The notes: generated from the letters alone by a model not told the origin. A stretch of DNA of 64,000 nt from Doryteuthis pealeii (GCA_023376005.1 CM042141.1:94222145-94286144), one strand, 5' to 3'; numbered from the stretch's first letter, positions 1 through 11,362 are shown. Translations and numbers: made by a program.

Positions 1-221
1 GCAGAGTTTAACAGGTTTGAATTCGGTTCTCCTTCTCCTAGACTGGTAGCCTAACCAACATTAAAGAGCCCAGTCCACCCTACTATTTGCCCATAGTTGT
101 ATGCATACCTTTCCTAAGGATATTACTGCTATGTGAAAGGAAATACAAACAGCCTCGTCCAGGATTTAAACTCAGGTTGCCGAGTCCATTTCCTATGATA
201 ACTATTACACCACGTGCCTCC
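1..221 (-). repeat. tRNA-derived SINE (family 1), reverse orientation
   Basis: The stretch reads as the reverse complement of a SINE that is seen forward at 47652-47935. Shared landmarks are a tail region with the words tttaacaggtttgaattc, then a middle with ctactatttgcccatag, then ggatttaaactc (degenerate B box), and the head ending in accacgtgcctcc. The window begins inside the element, so its 3' tail is cut off. Family identity is inferred from the repeated copies in this window; no database name is claimed. Confidence 0.75.
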
Positions 222-489
222 ACATAATTCTATAAATGATTTTGTAATTATAAATTTAGAATTGATCTATACACAAGTTCAAATTCCCACAGAATATTTT
301 CTTTCTCTCTACTTTGGTATTTATAACATTTTACATTGTTTTTCTTTTTATTAATAGTTGGGATCTGTATGTTTGCCTATTTATTGCTTATTCCTGTTTC
401 ATAATAATCATAGAATGTAGATCCTTAAATCCAATTGGATGCCAGTTATAGTTGTGCTAGGTTGAAAATAAAGACCTGTTGGTTTTACT
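222..489. other. AT-rich spacer, nothing recognised
   Basis: No reading frame, RNA motif or clear repeat end is visible. The sequence is AT-rich and resembles the surrounding intergenic or intronic DNA. Confidence 0.5.
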
Positions 490-965
490 TCAGGCATGCT
501 GGCAGCACAGATTCCTTTGCTTCTCTTTCTCACCACCTGTCCCTATCAGTCATCACTCCTAACAAGTTCTCAGTAGGACACCCAGTGTTTGCACATAGCT
601 GAGCAATGTAAGTTTTTGCTGGTCAGCCAACACTGGTGTGTCCATATGTAGTAGTCCATAGAAGAACATTGCCTATGAATTTTTCTTTACTTCTCTAGCA
701 GTACTCAGCATGTCTTTTTCATTTTACTTTGATGGTTTGTGAGATAGAAGGCAAATGGCCATGCAGCTGCTTTTTTTTGTGGGGTGGTACAGCCATACAG
801 TAGCACTGACACAGTTACAGCTTAGAAGAATTTTTGCTTCATCTTATCAAAGAGATCAGATTTCCATATGATCAATAATCTGTCTATAGTAGTCCGTACC
901 TTTTCTGTACATATTGACATTGCTCTCTGTGGATGAGATATTACTACCTAGGTAAAGTTAGTATA
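490..965 (-). mobile_element. LINE reverse transcriptase C-terminal remnant
   Basis: The minus strand, read in pieces across frames, gives the same peptide blocks as the LINE remnant at 21638-22230. These are a STESNVN block (near 930), VSATVWLY corresponding to VSVLLYG (near 800), YIWTHQC for YGHTSV (near 640), SYVQTLG for QLCANTG, and RSKGICAAS near 500. Several frameshifts and stops separate the blocks, so this is a dead copy. The family is the region downstream of the reverse transcriptase palm in a non-LTR element (RTE/Jockey-like by peptide style). Clade assignment is uncertain. Confidence 0.65.
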
Positions 966-1295
966 AAATACTAATAGGAACTGATTGGGTTAGTTAAGAT
1001 GTTTATGAAACAAATTGTATTAAAAAAGCTGCTTTTTTGCAGGGTTTGTTCAAAAGAGCATGCATGCATCCTTATGTAGTTCTCATTTAACTTTTTCTCC
1101 AGGCGTTTTGATAGTGTATGTGGTGCTGCCATACAGTAGTTTGGGTTTTATTATTTTTTTTACCTTTTCCTGATTGGTGTACTGTTTCCTATCCAGGAAG
1201 TGCTGTAAAGCTTTGAAATAATCCAACAAAGCAGAGTTAGGAGATTAGGGTGGATGAGGTAAAACTTTCATCTCCAGAGCAAAAATCTTGTGTGT
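966..1295. other. AT-rich spacer with a LINE scrap
   Basis: No gene is seen. Near 1115-1130 the word gtgctgccatacagtag is the reverse complement of the LINE peptide core LLYG-x-T seen in neighbouring remnants, so a short decayed fragment may be present. Confidence 0.4.
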
Positions 1296-1435
1296 ATTGG
1301 AGAATAGATGGATTCATACCTTTCCCAAAAAGGTATTAGTGCAAAGTAAAGCACAATCAGCCTCATCCAAGGTTTGAACTCTGGTCACTGATTCCATTTT
1401 CTATAATGATAATCATTATGCTAAGTGCTCCTCCA
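1296..1435 (-). repeat. tRNA-derived SINE (family 1), partial
   Basis: The head half of the family-1 SINE in reverse orientation: gattcatacctttcc, ggtattagtgcaaa, ggtttgaactctggtcac (B-box region) and a terminal ctaagtgctcctcc. The tail half is missing. Confidence 0.65.
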
Positions 1436-1584
1436 ATACAAAGCCAACTATCAATGTAATCAATATCTCTTCACCTATTCTTCTTATAGAGATTATAGAT
1501 TTTTGTGTGACCAAGTAAGCAGTAAAAAATACGGTTATGACTTTCCACTTGTAACAAGTGCTTAATACTCATTTTTTTTTTCCT

Positions 1585-1912
1585 GTCCTATCAGCAGGGC
1601 TTAGAATACACAGGCTGTATCCCCTGCAGAGGCATAAGACCCTCCCCTCATTTAACAAAAAAAAGTGGGGGTATCTTGGGTATGGCACTAAACTGCAAAT
1701 GATGTCATTACTCCCAGGTTCACTCTGATTCGTGTGTTAGGGTCCCATCTAAGCGTCAAATAGATCTGTTTGAAAATTAATCATATTTGTTCAAAAATTT
1801 GTTTCAAAAATCTCTTTAGAAACAATTACACACAAAATGTAAATATGAATGCGTTTCTCTAACCTCTAGGCATAAAATAACCCTAGACAGGTTGACATGC
1901 TATTAAAATCCA
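1585..1912 (+). repeat. Interspersed repeat with LINE-like 3' tail (family T)
   Basis: Family T is recognised by an ordered set of words: cttgggtatg...ctaaactgc, cattactcccaggttcac, gttagggtcccatct, a tract ending caaatagatctg, and the tail gcataaaataaccctagacaggttgacatgctattaaaatcc. Other copies are at 17232, 18172, 20714, 27300, 37680, 39598 and 44380. The tail is shared with LINE remnants in this window, so family T is either a SINE mobilised by that LINE or the LINE 3' UTR. Confidence 0.7.
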
Positions 1913-2033
1913 TTAAAAAAAAATTTTTTTTTTTTCAGTCTCATCTCTGTCCAGTTAACAGTTATTGTATGAACATAAGATTTTTATCTAGTTTATCATT
2001 CCTGGCTATTTTGATTTAATGAGGCCAAAATGT

Positions 2034-2346
2034 TTATGTATTTACCCAACCCCTCTACATGAGCAGGATGTGATATGAGGTGAACTTTTTTTCTTTTTTT
2101 TTTTTTTTAAAGCAATTTAACATGTTTGAATTCAGTTTTCCCTCTTCTAGACCTGTTGCCATACCAAAGTTACATAGCCAGTCTGCCCTACTATTTACCC
2201 ATAACTGGAGAGAGAATAATTGGATTCATACTTTTCCTGTAGGTATTAGTATTATGTGAAATGCAAGCAGCTCCATCCAGGATTTGAACTCTCGTCACTA
2301 TCTCCATTTTTTTATGACAATAACCATTACACCGCAAGCACCTCCT
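2034..2346 (-). repeat. tRNA-derived SINE (family 1), near full length
   Basis: Reverse-orientation copy from the tail (tttacccaacccctctacatgagcaggatgtg) through a poly-T rich interruption and the middle (ctactatttacccataactgg) to the head (gatttgaactctcgtcac ... accgcaagcacctcc). Diverged from the other copies by many substitutions. Confidence 0.75.
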
Positions 2347-2599
2347 ATAGTTATAGTAATACCAAGTGAAATCATGAAGGAAAAAAAATGTAACTATTCC
2401 ACATGCTCATTGATTTGTATCAATTTACCTCTGAGAAATGTTTCTAGCAACTCCCTCTTTAACGCCTATGCCCACGTTGTGTTGGAAGATCTGCAGAAAG
2501 GATGCTGACAAAGTTGGACTGATCTAGTCACAATTACCAATGATGTTGTTAACCTCAAAGACTGAAATGAATTCTCAATTGAAAATTTAGCAAGTGTAA

Positions 2600-2998
2600 A
2601 AGATGGAAATTGATCTCTCTGATGATATAAAGCAAGAAATATTCCAAGCTGTATCCTTATCAGTACTACTGTATGGTTGCATAATGAAACACATTGAGAA
2701 AAAGGTAGATGAGAACTATACAAGGATGGTGTGTGCAAATATTGGCAGTAGCACTCCTACAAAAAATAGCTGTAAAGCCACTTACCTCCTATCATATAAA
2801 CCATCTTAAACAAACAGGATATACTGGACACTGCAGGAGAAGCAAGGACGAACTAATAAGTGATGTTCTTGTGTGGACATCTACATATGGACACACCAGT
2901 GTACGCCAACCTGCACTCAACAAAGAATGAATAAAACAAAACCGTCTGCAGCATAAAATAACCCAAGGGTTTGAGATGCTGTAAAATCCAACCAACCT
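2600..2998 (+). mobile_element. LINE reverse transcriptase C-terminal remnant with 3' tail
   Basis: Plus-strand peptides read IDLSDDIKQEIFQAVSLSV, LLYGC, KKVDENYTRMV, then in another frame HCRRSKDELISDVLVWTSTY and GHTSVRQPA. The same series occurs at 21638-22230. Frameshifts separate the blocks, so the copy is dead. It runs directly into gaatgaataaaacaaaacc and the tail gcataaaataacccaagggtttgagatgctgtaaaatccaaccaacc, the same 3' end used by family T repeats. That junction is the best evidence in the window that the tail belongs to this LINE family. Confidence 0.75.
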
Positions 2999-3250
2999 TT
3001 TTTTAGCCTCATTTATATTGGAATTAAGAAGATTGAAATTAAAGTTGTGTTCAATTATTAATCTATGATAATTCCCAGCTATTGTATCATGCTTCCATAT
3101 TTATCAAATACAAGTTTGAATTTTTGATAATTTGTATGGAAGTTGCATGTTCAATCCTGGCTAGAGTCATAGCGGCTGTCCTTTCATTTGAAGGGAGGAG
3201 CTGCACATTATTAAGTAGATGTCAATAAATTTTTAGAACTTCACTTTTTT

Positions 3251-3255
<5 letters not shown>

Positions 3256-3294
<39 letters not shown>

Positions 3295-4250
3295 AACCCC
3301 CCCCTGCTCTCTCTCTCTCTTTCTTTAACCCCCTGCTCTCTCTCTCTCTCTCTCTCTTTAACCCCCCTCTCTCTCTCTCTCTCTCTCTTTCTTTAACCCC
3401 CCTGCTCTCTCTCTTTCTTTAACCCCCCTGCTCTCTCTCTCTCTCTTTCTTTAACCCCCCTGCTCTCTCTCTTTCTTTAACCCCCCTGCTCTCTCTCTCT
3501 CTCTTTAACCCCCCTGCTCTCTCTCTCTCTTCTTCTAACCCCCTGCTCTCTCTCTCTCTCTTTCTTTAAACCCCCCTGCTCTCTCTCTCTTTCTTTAACC
3601 CCCCTGCTCTCCTCTCTCTCTCTTTCTTTAACCCCCCTGCTCTCTCTCTCTCTCTCTTTCTTTAACCCCCCTGCTCTCTCTCTCTTCTTTCTTTAACCCC
3701 TGCTCTCTCCTCTCTCTTTCTTTAACCCCCCTGCTCTCTCTCTCTCCTCTCTTTCTTTAAACCCCCTGCTCTCTCTCTCTCTCTCTCTTAACCCCTGCCT
3801 CTCTCTTTCTTTAACCCCCTGCTCTCTCTCTTTCTTAACCCCCTGCTCTCTCTCTCTCTCTCTTTAACCCCTGCTCTCTCTCTCTCTTTCTTTAACCCCC
3901 CTGCTCTCTCTCTCTCTCTTCTTTAACCCCCCTGCTCTCTCTCTCTCTCTTTAACCCCCCTGCTCTCTCTCTCTCTTCTTTAACCCCCTGCTCTCTCTCT
4001 CTCTCTTTCTTTAACCCCCCTGCTCTCTCTCTTTCTTTAACCCCCTGCTCTCTCTCTCTCTCTCTCTTTCTTTAACCCCCCTCTCTCTCTCTCTTCTTAA
4101 CCCCTCCTCTCTCTCTTCTTTAACCCCCCTGCTCTCTCTCTCTAACCCCCTGCTCTCTCTCTCTCTCTCTTTCTTTAACCCCTGCTCTCTCTCTCTCTCT
4201 CTTTCTTTAACCCCCCTGCTCTCTCTCTCTCTCTTTCTTTAACCCCCCTG

Positions 4251-4284
<34 letters not shown>

Positions 4285-4420
4285 AACCCCCCTGCTCTCT
4301 CTCTTCTTTAACCCCCTGCTCTCTCTCTTCTTTAACCCCCTGCTCTCTCTCTCTCTCTTTCTTTAACCCCCCTGCTCTCTCTCTCTCTCTCTTAACCCCC
4401 CTGCTCTCTCTCTCTCCCCT

Positions 4421-4454
<34 letters not shown>

Positions 4455-5268
4455 ACCCCCTGCTCTCTCTCTCTCTCTCTCTTTCTTTAACCCCCCGCTC
4501 TCTCTCTCTCTCTCTTTCTTTAACCCCCCTGCTCTCTCTCTCTCTCTCTTTTCTTTAACCCCCCTGCTCTCTCTCTCTCTCTTTAACCCCCCTGCTCTCT
4601 CTCTCTCTCTCTCTTTCTTTAACCCCCCTGCTCTCTCTCTCTCTCTCTTTCTTTAACCCCCCTGCTCTCTCTCTCTCTCTCTCTCTTTCTTAACCCCCCT
4701 GCTCTCTCTCTTTCTTTAACCCCCCTCTCTGCTCTCTCTCTCTCTTCTTTAACCCCCCCCTGCTCTCTCTCTTTCTTTAACCCCCCCTTCTTTAATCCCC
4801 TCTCTCTCTCTCTAACCCCCCTGCTCTCTCTCTCTCTCTCTTTAACCCCCCTGCTCTCTCTCTCTCTCTCTCTTCTCTTTAACCCCCCCTGCCTCTCTCT
4901 CTCTTTAACCCCCTGCTCTCTCTCTAACCCCCCTCTCTCTCTCTCTTAACCCCCTGCTCTCTCTCTCTCTCTCTTTCTTTAACCCCCTTCTTTAACCCCC
5001 TTCTTTAATCCCCCCTCTCTCTCTCTTTAACCCCCCTCTCTCTCTCTCTAACCCCCCTCTCTCTCTTTAACCCCCCTCTCTCTCTTTAACCCCCTCCCTC
5101 TCTCTCTTTAACCCCCTCCCTCTCTCTCTTTAACCCCCTCCCTCCCTCTCTCTTTAACCCCTCCCTCTCTTTTAACCCCCCTCCCTTAACTCTCTTTCTT
5201 TCTTTCTTTAACTCTCTTTCTTTCTTTCTTTCTTTCTTTAACTCTCTTTCTGCTCTTATTGATTGTCC
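3256..5268. repeat. 2 kb pyrimidine-strand minisatellite, (CT)n + CTTTCTTTAACCCCCCTG units
   Basis: About 2 kb made of units of roughly 25-40 bp. Each is a (CT)n run, usually TTTCTTTAA, four to seven Cs, then TG. The length of the CT run varies from unit to unit. From about 4980 the TG is lost and units shrink to CTTTAACCCCCTC..., then grade into (TTTC)n TTTAACTC repeats before unique sequence. Apart from the TAA and single G the plus strand is almost purely pyrimidine, giving extreme strand asymmetry. Minus-strand frames through it encode only K/E/R/G-rich low-complexity peptide and are not genes. Confidence 0.95.
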
Positions 5269-6262
5269 TAGCTGTTGACTAATTGTTTGCACAGTCAGGT
5301 TTTATTTGTATTATACCAATGAATTGAACTGAATGTTCTCTTCATTACAGACAGTCTTAACTTCTATACCTTGTCTCGACACCCCCCCTCCCCACCGCCT
5401 CCACCTCTAGCGATGGTTACACAATGTCACTGCTAATTATAAAATACTGCTGACCTTATCTTTTTGCTCTCTCTCTCTCTCTCATTGGCCATTGGTGACT
5501 TTATCCCTATATAGTTGGTATTCTGCATAAATAGTCACTTGCAAATGTAGACCAGTGCAATAGAAGTTTTTTTATAATAGTCTTTTGGTTTTAAAGGATA
5601 AATATAAAATCTATTCAGATTCATTTAAAAACTTAATATTCTTGTGCTTAACAAACTCTTCTCTTCTTGGATGTTGTTAATTTTACATGGATAATTTGCT
5701 TCTGGAATTATAAAATACTAGCAGGACCTATGATAATTTAATTATTATGTTTGATATGTTTACTTAAGAGCTATTGTAAAAAGTATAATAATCTTGGTTC
5801 ACTCTCTCACTCTTTCTTTCCTTCTTTTTATCTTTTCATTATATTTGACAGATTAGTATTATCACTTCTGCGCGCTCACCCACTCTCTCTATCTTTCCCA
5901 TACTCTTTCTTTCTTTCTTTTTCTTTTGTATATTTTTCCTCTGTTGCATGTCGTTTTTCTTACAAACAGAATGGTCCGTTATTTAGCTGAGGTGATGAGA
6001 CTCATAATAAATAATTCAGCGGATAAGCAACACCAGATAATCAGGATTTTAATTTTTGCATTTCATCTTTGATGATTTGCAATGTCTCATTTTTAACCAG
6101 AGGTTGTTTCAGGATGATAACGGTTGGAAGATTAAGGAACAAGCATATTATAAGATATTTGACATTTGCCCAGTGCATTTTGCTTATGAAGACAGAATGT
6201 GAACTCTGAAAGTTGGATGATCGTATATGGCATAAGATTTGTAATAGATCTCATTCTGTACA
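5269..6262. other. AT-rich spacer with short CT tracts
   Basis: No gene recognised. There are short CT microsatellites at about 5466-5483 and 5870-5930 and pyrimidine-rich stretches that may be decayed edges of the neighbouring array. The small frame near 5751-5990 is serine/phenylalanine/leucine-rich because of the CTTT content. Confidence 0.5.
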
Positions 6263-6269
6263 GGGTGGT

Positions 6270-6866
6270 TTAACTTTTATTATTTTTTGTTTTAATAATA
6301 TAATGTATAATCTATAACCAAAACTACATCACAGCATTCTTGTGTTATTTACACTCAAAATTTGAGTAAGCAATTTTAAAAATTGTTTTGTTTTTGTTTT
6401 TACTCTTGCCCCCCCCCTTTTTTTTTTCAGTAACAAGAAGTTAACTAAAAAGTTTACAAATAAATTAATAAATACCTACAATTTTGTGTAAACTTTATGT
6501 GCAAAATATTAAAAATAATCATTTGATTAATAAATGATAGATGCACGCAACATTTTATTGGGGGGGGGGGCAGGACTAAGTTTCCATTTCAAATTCTTTT
6601 ATTTTTTTTACTCCTTTAATAAATTTAATGAGTTTTATTTACTTATGATACAAACCCCTCTGACTTTGAATTTTTAACTCCCACCTCCTCAGACAATATC
6701 TTTCAAAAATTAATTTTTACACTGACCGGAGAGCGTTTTTTGTTCCTAGCATCATTAATAATAATTTTCTGTTTAATATCCAGAGGCTTATTTCATGTAA
6801 TTATAGTTGATTAATTAGGAGTTATATTTTGGTAGTGATTGACAAGACTTTTGGACCACCCTTTAG
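6270..6866. mobile_element. MITE-like TIR element (family M1), diverged
   Basis: The left edge is cagggtggttt...acttttattattttttgttttaataatataa. The right edge is gacaagacttttggaccaccc. The same two edges bound the shorter copies at 21004-21378, where the TIR is gtccaaaagtcttgtcacc. The interior is AT-rich and has no transposase frame. The segment 6570-6725 (aactcccacctcctcag... core) is the reverse complement of 13218-13360, so another repeat shares this interior. Confidence 0.5.
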
Positions 6867-7104
6867 TTTATTAGAATACAGGTAAATTTGAAGTCATCTA
6901 ATTATTGGTTCCATTCACGTTCTGTCAATTAGATTCTTTTCATTGATTTAAACAGTTCAAATCACTGCAAAAATAAGGGGAACCTACCTGGAAAAAAAAT
7001 CACAGATTTCATGCAAATTTCTTTCTTGTTAATCTGGAAAGAAATACCATATATTCACTAAGTGCCAGGTTGATCCTAAATCTTTATTTCATAGGCAAAG
7101 CAAT

Positions 7105-7108
<4 letters not shown>

Positions 7109-7139
<31 letters not shown>
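7109..7139. repeat. (TA)n microsatellite
   Basis: About 15 perfect TA units directly abutting the SINE at 7141. Confidence 0.95.
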
Positions 7140-7140
<1 letters not shown>

Positions 7141-7145
<5 letters not shown>

Positions 7146-7430
7146 CGGTTATACATATTTACCAACCCCTCATGACGAGCAGCATGTGACATATGGTCAA
7201 TTTTTTTAAGCTGAGTTTAACCGGTTTGAATTCAGTTTTATTTCTCCTAGACTGGATGCCCAACCAAGATTAAAGAGGCTAGTCTGCCCTACTATTTACC
7301 CATAGCTGGAGGGAGAATAGTTGGATTCATACCTTTCCCAAGGATATTAGCACTATGTAAAACAGCTTTGTCCAGTATTTGAACTCTTTTCACTGTATCC
7401 ATTTCATACGACGGTACCCATTACACCATA
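7141..7430 (-). repeat. tRNA-derived SINE (family 1), near full length
   Basis: Reverse-orientation copy: tatttaccaacccctcatgacgagcagcatgtgac at the tail, tttgaattcagttttatttctcctagactgg, ctactatttacccatagctggagg, tatttgaactc (B-box region), and the head attacacc at the right end. It inserts next to a (TA)n tract. Confidence 0.8.
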
Positions 7431-7949
7431 ATAAAATGAAGATTATATAATACTGTTTAATATTTAACCATTCAGACAGAAATAGGATTAATCTGACAAA
7501 TTTTAAACTTAAAGAAGCTTAGGCTGATTATGCATAAATTACTTGACCCTCTTTTGCTTCATTATAAATTATTGTCACTACAGAAATAGGTTAAACACTC
7601 TTAAAATTTTGTTTCTTTTTTTATCGTTTACTTTACTTCTCTCTTTTTCACTCTATTATAAAAAATAATGTAAGAGGAACTCATTGCTTGTTCCTGTAGA
7701 GTAGACATAGAAGTGCATAGGGGATATAATTACAAGAATTATATCTAATGAACCCACAAGGCTCTTTTTTTTCTTTTTTTTCTTTTTTTTCTAAGCAAAA
7801 ACTAAATCATTATTTATTTTTTCCTCCATATTAATTTGAAGTAAGAATTCTATTAACCTTTTTGAATTAATAAATCCATTTAATTTCAAATGAAGAATTT
7901 TGAAAGAAAATTATGAAAAAGTTGAATGTGCGTTTAAAATGTACTCAAT

Positions 7950-7984
<35 letters not shown>

Positions 7985-8689
7985 CAAGAAACTATATATT
8001 TCTGTTTATATATGCATGCATACATTATTTAAATTTTTAAAATCCTTTCTACCGATATAATTGATCTAAAATTAATTAGAATATTTCTTCACTTCTATAG
8101 ACAATAGGAAGTGCCAAGTTTAACATACAGTTCTGTCAGTGCTAAAAAGGTTAACCATCTAAAATTAAAACGTTTGTGCACTTTTAACGAAATAGGGCCA
8201 TTTATTTCAAGGAATTGCAGGAGGATGAGATTTTGAATTGCAGGAGAATTAAATTTTGAGGAGGGGGGGGGGGTTAAAGAACATTAACCAGTTGATGACT
8301 TCCATTTGGACATTTGCTTTTTATATTGTGGCATCATCATCTATGTTGAAAGAGAAAAGAAATGAAACAATTTTTTTACAAGTTCAAAAGCTTTTACTAC
8401 TTATATTTTTTGAGCCTGCAGAGATGGCATAATGTTAGTGAAACCTTACTTCAATTGTGTTAGATTCTTTTTTTTTTTTTTTGTTCAATTGATTGCTTTT
8501 ATCAGTACTCACCACTGCTTACTGGCTCCAAGTCTTACTCTCTGACTATCAATGTGTTACTCTTCACACACACATACCCATATATATATATATATATATA
8601 TATCCTTTTAGCAGTGCATCGCAAAGACGATGACCTCACTTCATGTCATTGATTAATTATGGACTTTTTAATGGCTAATTAATCCAATT
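7431..8689. other. AT-rich spacer with microsatellites
   Basis: No gene recognised. Contains (CA)n at about 7953-7983, G-runs near 8262-8272 and (TA)n at about 8580-8603. Confidence 0.5.
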
Positions 8690-9140
8690 CTGGATTTCTA
8701 GATACACACACATTGCAAGGGAAATTTCCTTCTGCATTCTGTGGTGCATGATGATGAAGACTTTGCTGCTCTGCAGTCCTATTAATCTCTGTATTGAGAC
8801 GCTCAGTTCCTGTGCGGCACGTGTTTCGCTGACCTTGTCTGTTGGAGGCCAGGTCTTCTAGACTTGAAGGTGTAATGGCATATTTCTTCAAAGTAGTCTT
8901 CATATGGTCTTTGAATCCCTTTAGGTGACCTCCTGCCCTTCGAGTGTGCCTTCTGCAAGTTCATCATAAAGTACTTTACGGGGGAGTTTGTCTGTAGGCA
9001 TGCGGATGGTGTGACCCAACCATTGCAGTTGGTGTTGCGATAGGATAGTCTCAATTGGGTCAATGCGTGCCCGGCTTTGAATTTCTAAGTGGGGAATTTT
9101 GTGCCACTTCACTAAGCATAAAGTGTTGGCACACACATGC
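8690..9140 (-). mobile_element. LINE reverse transcriptase C-terminal remnant (second family)
   Basis: The minus strand reads, from 9136 down, KWHKIPHLEIQSRARIDPIE, HQLQWLGHTIRM, LPRKVLYDELAEG, then after a frameshift QRPYEDYFEEICHYTF, and finally NRTAEQQ and GNFPCNVC near 8700. The order W-H-x-K-I-P, QLxWxGH..RM, LPxxxLYxEL and F-x-C is the conserved post-palm region of non-LTR reverse transcriptases, ending in a cysteine-containing tail. At least two frameshifts mean it is a dead 5'-truncated insertion. Confidence 0.75.
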
Positions 9141-9312
9141 GTGTGTGGGTTAGGATAATATAGACACAGTCAATGCATTTGGTGACTGTCAGTTTATCGC
9201 CTATGTGATTATCAGACCAAGTGGTCTCTGTCTATACAATCCTGACTTAAATATGTATGGTCTATTATCGATATTGAGCACTATATTTATAAATATAGCA
9301 AATAACATTTTT

Positions 9313-9314
<2 letters not shown>

Positions 9315-9373
<59 letters not shown>
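9315..9373. repeat. (TA)n(CA)n compound microsatellite
   Basis: TA units followed by about 21 CA units. Frames through it give only TH/VC/YI dipeptide repeats. Confidence 0.95.
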
Positions 9374-9375
<2 letters not shown>

Positions 9376-9512
9376 GAGTTTGGGATAAATTTCACATATT
9401 TGTTAGATATATTTATGTGAATCTTCTGTGACCTGTCAATAGAGGCATGTTTTTGTTTGTGTTTCTTCAATTGCCACTCTCTTTAATATATATACACACA
9501 CACACACACATA

Positions 9513-10656
9513 GGGGGTTGCAAAAGTAGGTACACAGTTATAAAAAACACATACAATACTCATTGCATTTATTAAACAAACAAATGTTACATATACGTGT
9601 AATAACATTAATTATTATTATTAATAACACTAGCAAATATATGCACCCTCCGGGTGCAAGCATTTAAGTTTTATTGTAATAAAATGTTATGTTAACTTAG
9701 AAAGGCAAATGAAACTAAATGAGATGCCGATAAAAAGATTTGAAACAGGGGAAACAACTAAAACTTACTTTTTCTTCACTCCCGTCTTTCATTGCTAAAT
9801 TTTCATAATTTAACTATTTAGTTAAATTAGGAAGTAAAGAATAGAATTACTGTTAATGTTGTTAATAGATTTCTTTTAAGATTTATTGGAGAGATTTTTG
9901 CTCATATTCATTAAGATAAAACCAAACAATTAGAAATCAATAATACTAAGCACATATTTATTAAAATCACATTTTTTATATCAATATGCAAATTAGCCTT
10001 CCTGTTCACACTGCAAACTGCTATTTTTTGTATATATAAATACAATTGCATGTTATTAGCATGTAGATCTGGCCAACGCCAGGGTCCAGTGGCTTCGGCC
10101 CTGGATCTTTACGAGTTAATAGCGTCGATCCCAGAGGGCCATCCCCCCAGGCAACACCTGCCCCCTCGATTTAAAGGGGCAGGGCTGGGTTTATTGCCCA
10201 GTGCCTGAGGCGCCCCCCTTGAGGGGGAATGCCGACGGGATCGACGCAATTTTTCACCTGCCACTCCATGAGCTTCGGTTTGTGGGTGGTCCCACGTTAA
10301 TAGGGACTTTGTGCCTGACCCGTACAAGTGGGGTACGTGGTAAATACTATGTAGATATGGTCAACAGTATTAATAATGTAAAACAGTTTTATTAATAATT
10401 GAGGTTTAAATATAAATAAAATCATGGAGAATGTGATGTAGATAACTAAGGGAATTGTGACTTGAGTAGTAATATAGTTTCGGTTACAGACAGAAAAACA
10501 CACAATCTCCATTATAATAAAGATGTTAATTATTAGTCACAATTAAATATGGCTAAGGAGACCAAAATTTACCAAAATGAGGACACTTAAGATAATATGC
10601 TACTAATTTTCTTTGTGTGATACTGTTGTATACCTACTTTTGCACCCCCCCCCCCG
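9513..10656. mobile_element. Tc1/mariner-type TIR element without transposase (family M2)
   Basis: The left end is TA + gggggttgcaaaagtagg + tacacagt. The right end is the inverse, gtatacctacttttgcacccccccccccg + TA. The same TIR bounds 40369-41367. TA flanks fit a TA target duplication. The interior holds no transposase frame but contains a copy of repeat family P (see 12556 and 49640) in reverse orientation, itself split by the 280 bp insertion at 10069-10348. So the element is a nested composite. Confidence 0.65.
10069..10348. mobile_element. 280 bp GC-rich insertion with 8 bp target duplication
   Basis: The segment is much richer in G+C than its surroundings and begins ctggccaacgccagggtc. 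It is flanked by ATGTAGAT at 10061-10068 and ATGTAGAT at 10349-10356. The homologous stretch near 12705-12715 (reverse strand) has the same surroundings with a single ATGTAGAT and no insert, so it serves as an empty site. No poly(A) or obvious TIR is visible. An 8 bp duplication fits a hAT-type DNA element or a short retroelement. I do not recognise the family. The frames inside (10109-10395) are unlikely to be genes. Confidence 0.7.
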
Positions 10657-11362
10657 TATATATATATTTTTATTTTTTTTTATTTTTATTTTTATTTTTT
10701 ATTTTTTTATGCACTAGACTTTTTATGATAATCATCTATGAAACTTTGATGAATATCAGAAAGTTATGAAGTCATTTGAAAACTTTGGACTTTAGGATTT
10801 GATGTATGGAAACAGATTGCAACAAAATATCACATTTCGAAATTGAGAACTTTTGTTGAAATTAATATCAACTACTACTCTCCCCCCCCCCCGTATCTCT
10901 CTCTATCAGAAGGAAATCTTGTGTCATAAACCTTGAATAATTTTTTTTTCTTTATGTGGCCAAACTTTAATAGTGGAAATTTGAAGTTTATTTTCACACA
11001 TAAATACATTAATTTCTTCTTGATTACATTTGTCCTTTTCATCATAAAACCTCTAAACTGCTTATTACATTGTCTATAATTTTGAGAAATTTCAGTATCA
11101 TTTCAAGAGTTATTAAGACAATTGAACTTTTTTAAAAATATTGTTTATGTTGTTACCATGAATTTACAGCAATCTGTTACAAAGTCTTTGCTTAACAGGA
11201 TAGGAATTGAATAGAAAAATCACCATATATACATCTAAAAAGTTTACATGTTCAAAGAGTGAGATTGATTTTTGTGCTTATTGCTTGGAACTCCACCTAG
11301 CGGCTAACATGGGAAACATGGGAGGCAATTGTGAAAGTAAGGAATGTAATTCTTACAATGTA
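10657..11362. other. AT-rich spacer
   Basis: T-rich tract at 10665-10710, a C-run at about 10880-10892, otherwise AT-rich DNA without recognised gene or repeat end. Confidence 0.5.

Noticed and set aside
5086..5292. K/E/R-rich open frame
   Set aside because: Low-complexity translation of the (CT)n/TTTC array.
9201..9470. Open frames on both strands with CVCV/THTH/YIYI repeats
   Set aside because: Produced by the (TA)n(CA)n microsatellite; similar frames at 18894-19217, 19211-19420 and 43384-43729 have the same cause or cross a microsatellite.
10109..10395. Open frames in the GC-rich insert
   Set aside because: Short overlapping frames on both strands without family resemblance; the insert is a 280 bp mobile sequence and one frame runs past its boundary.
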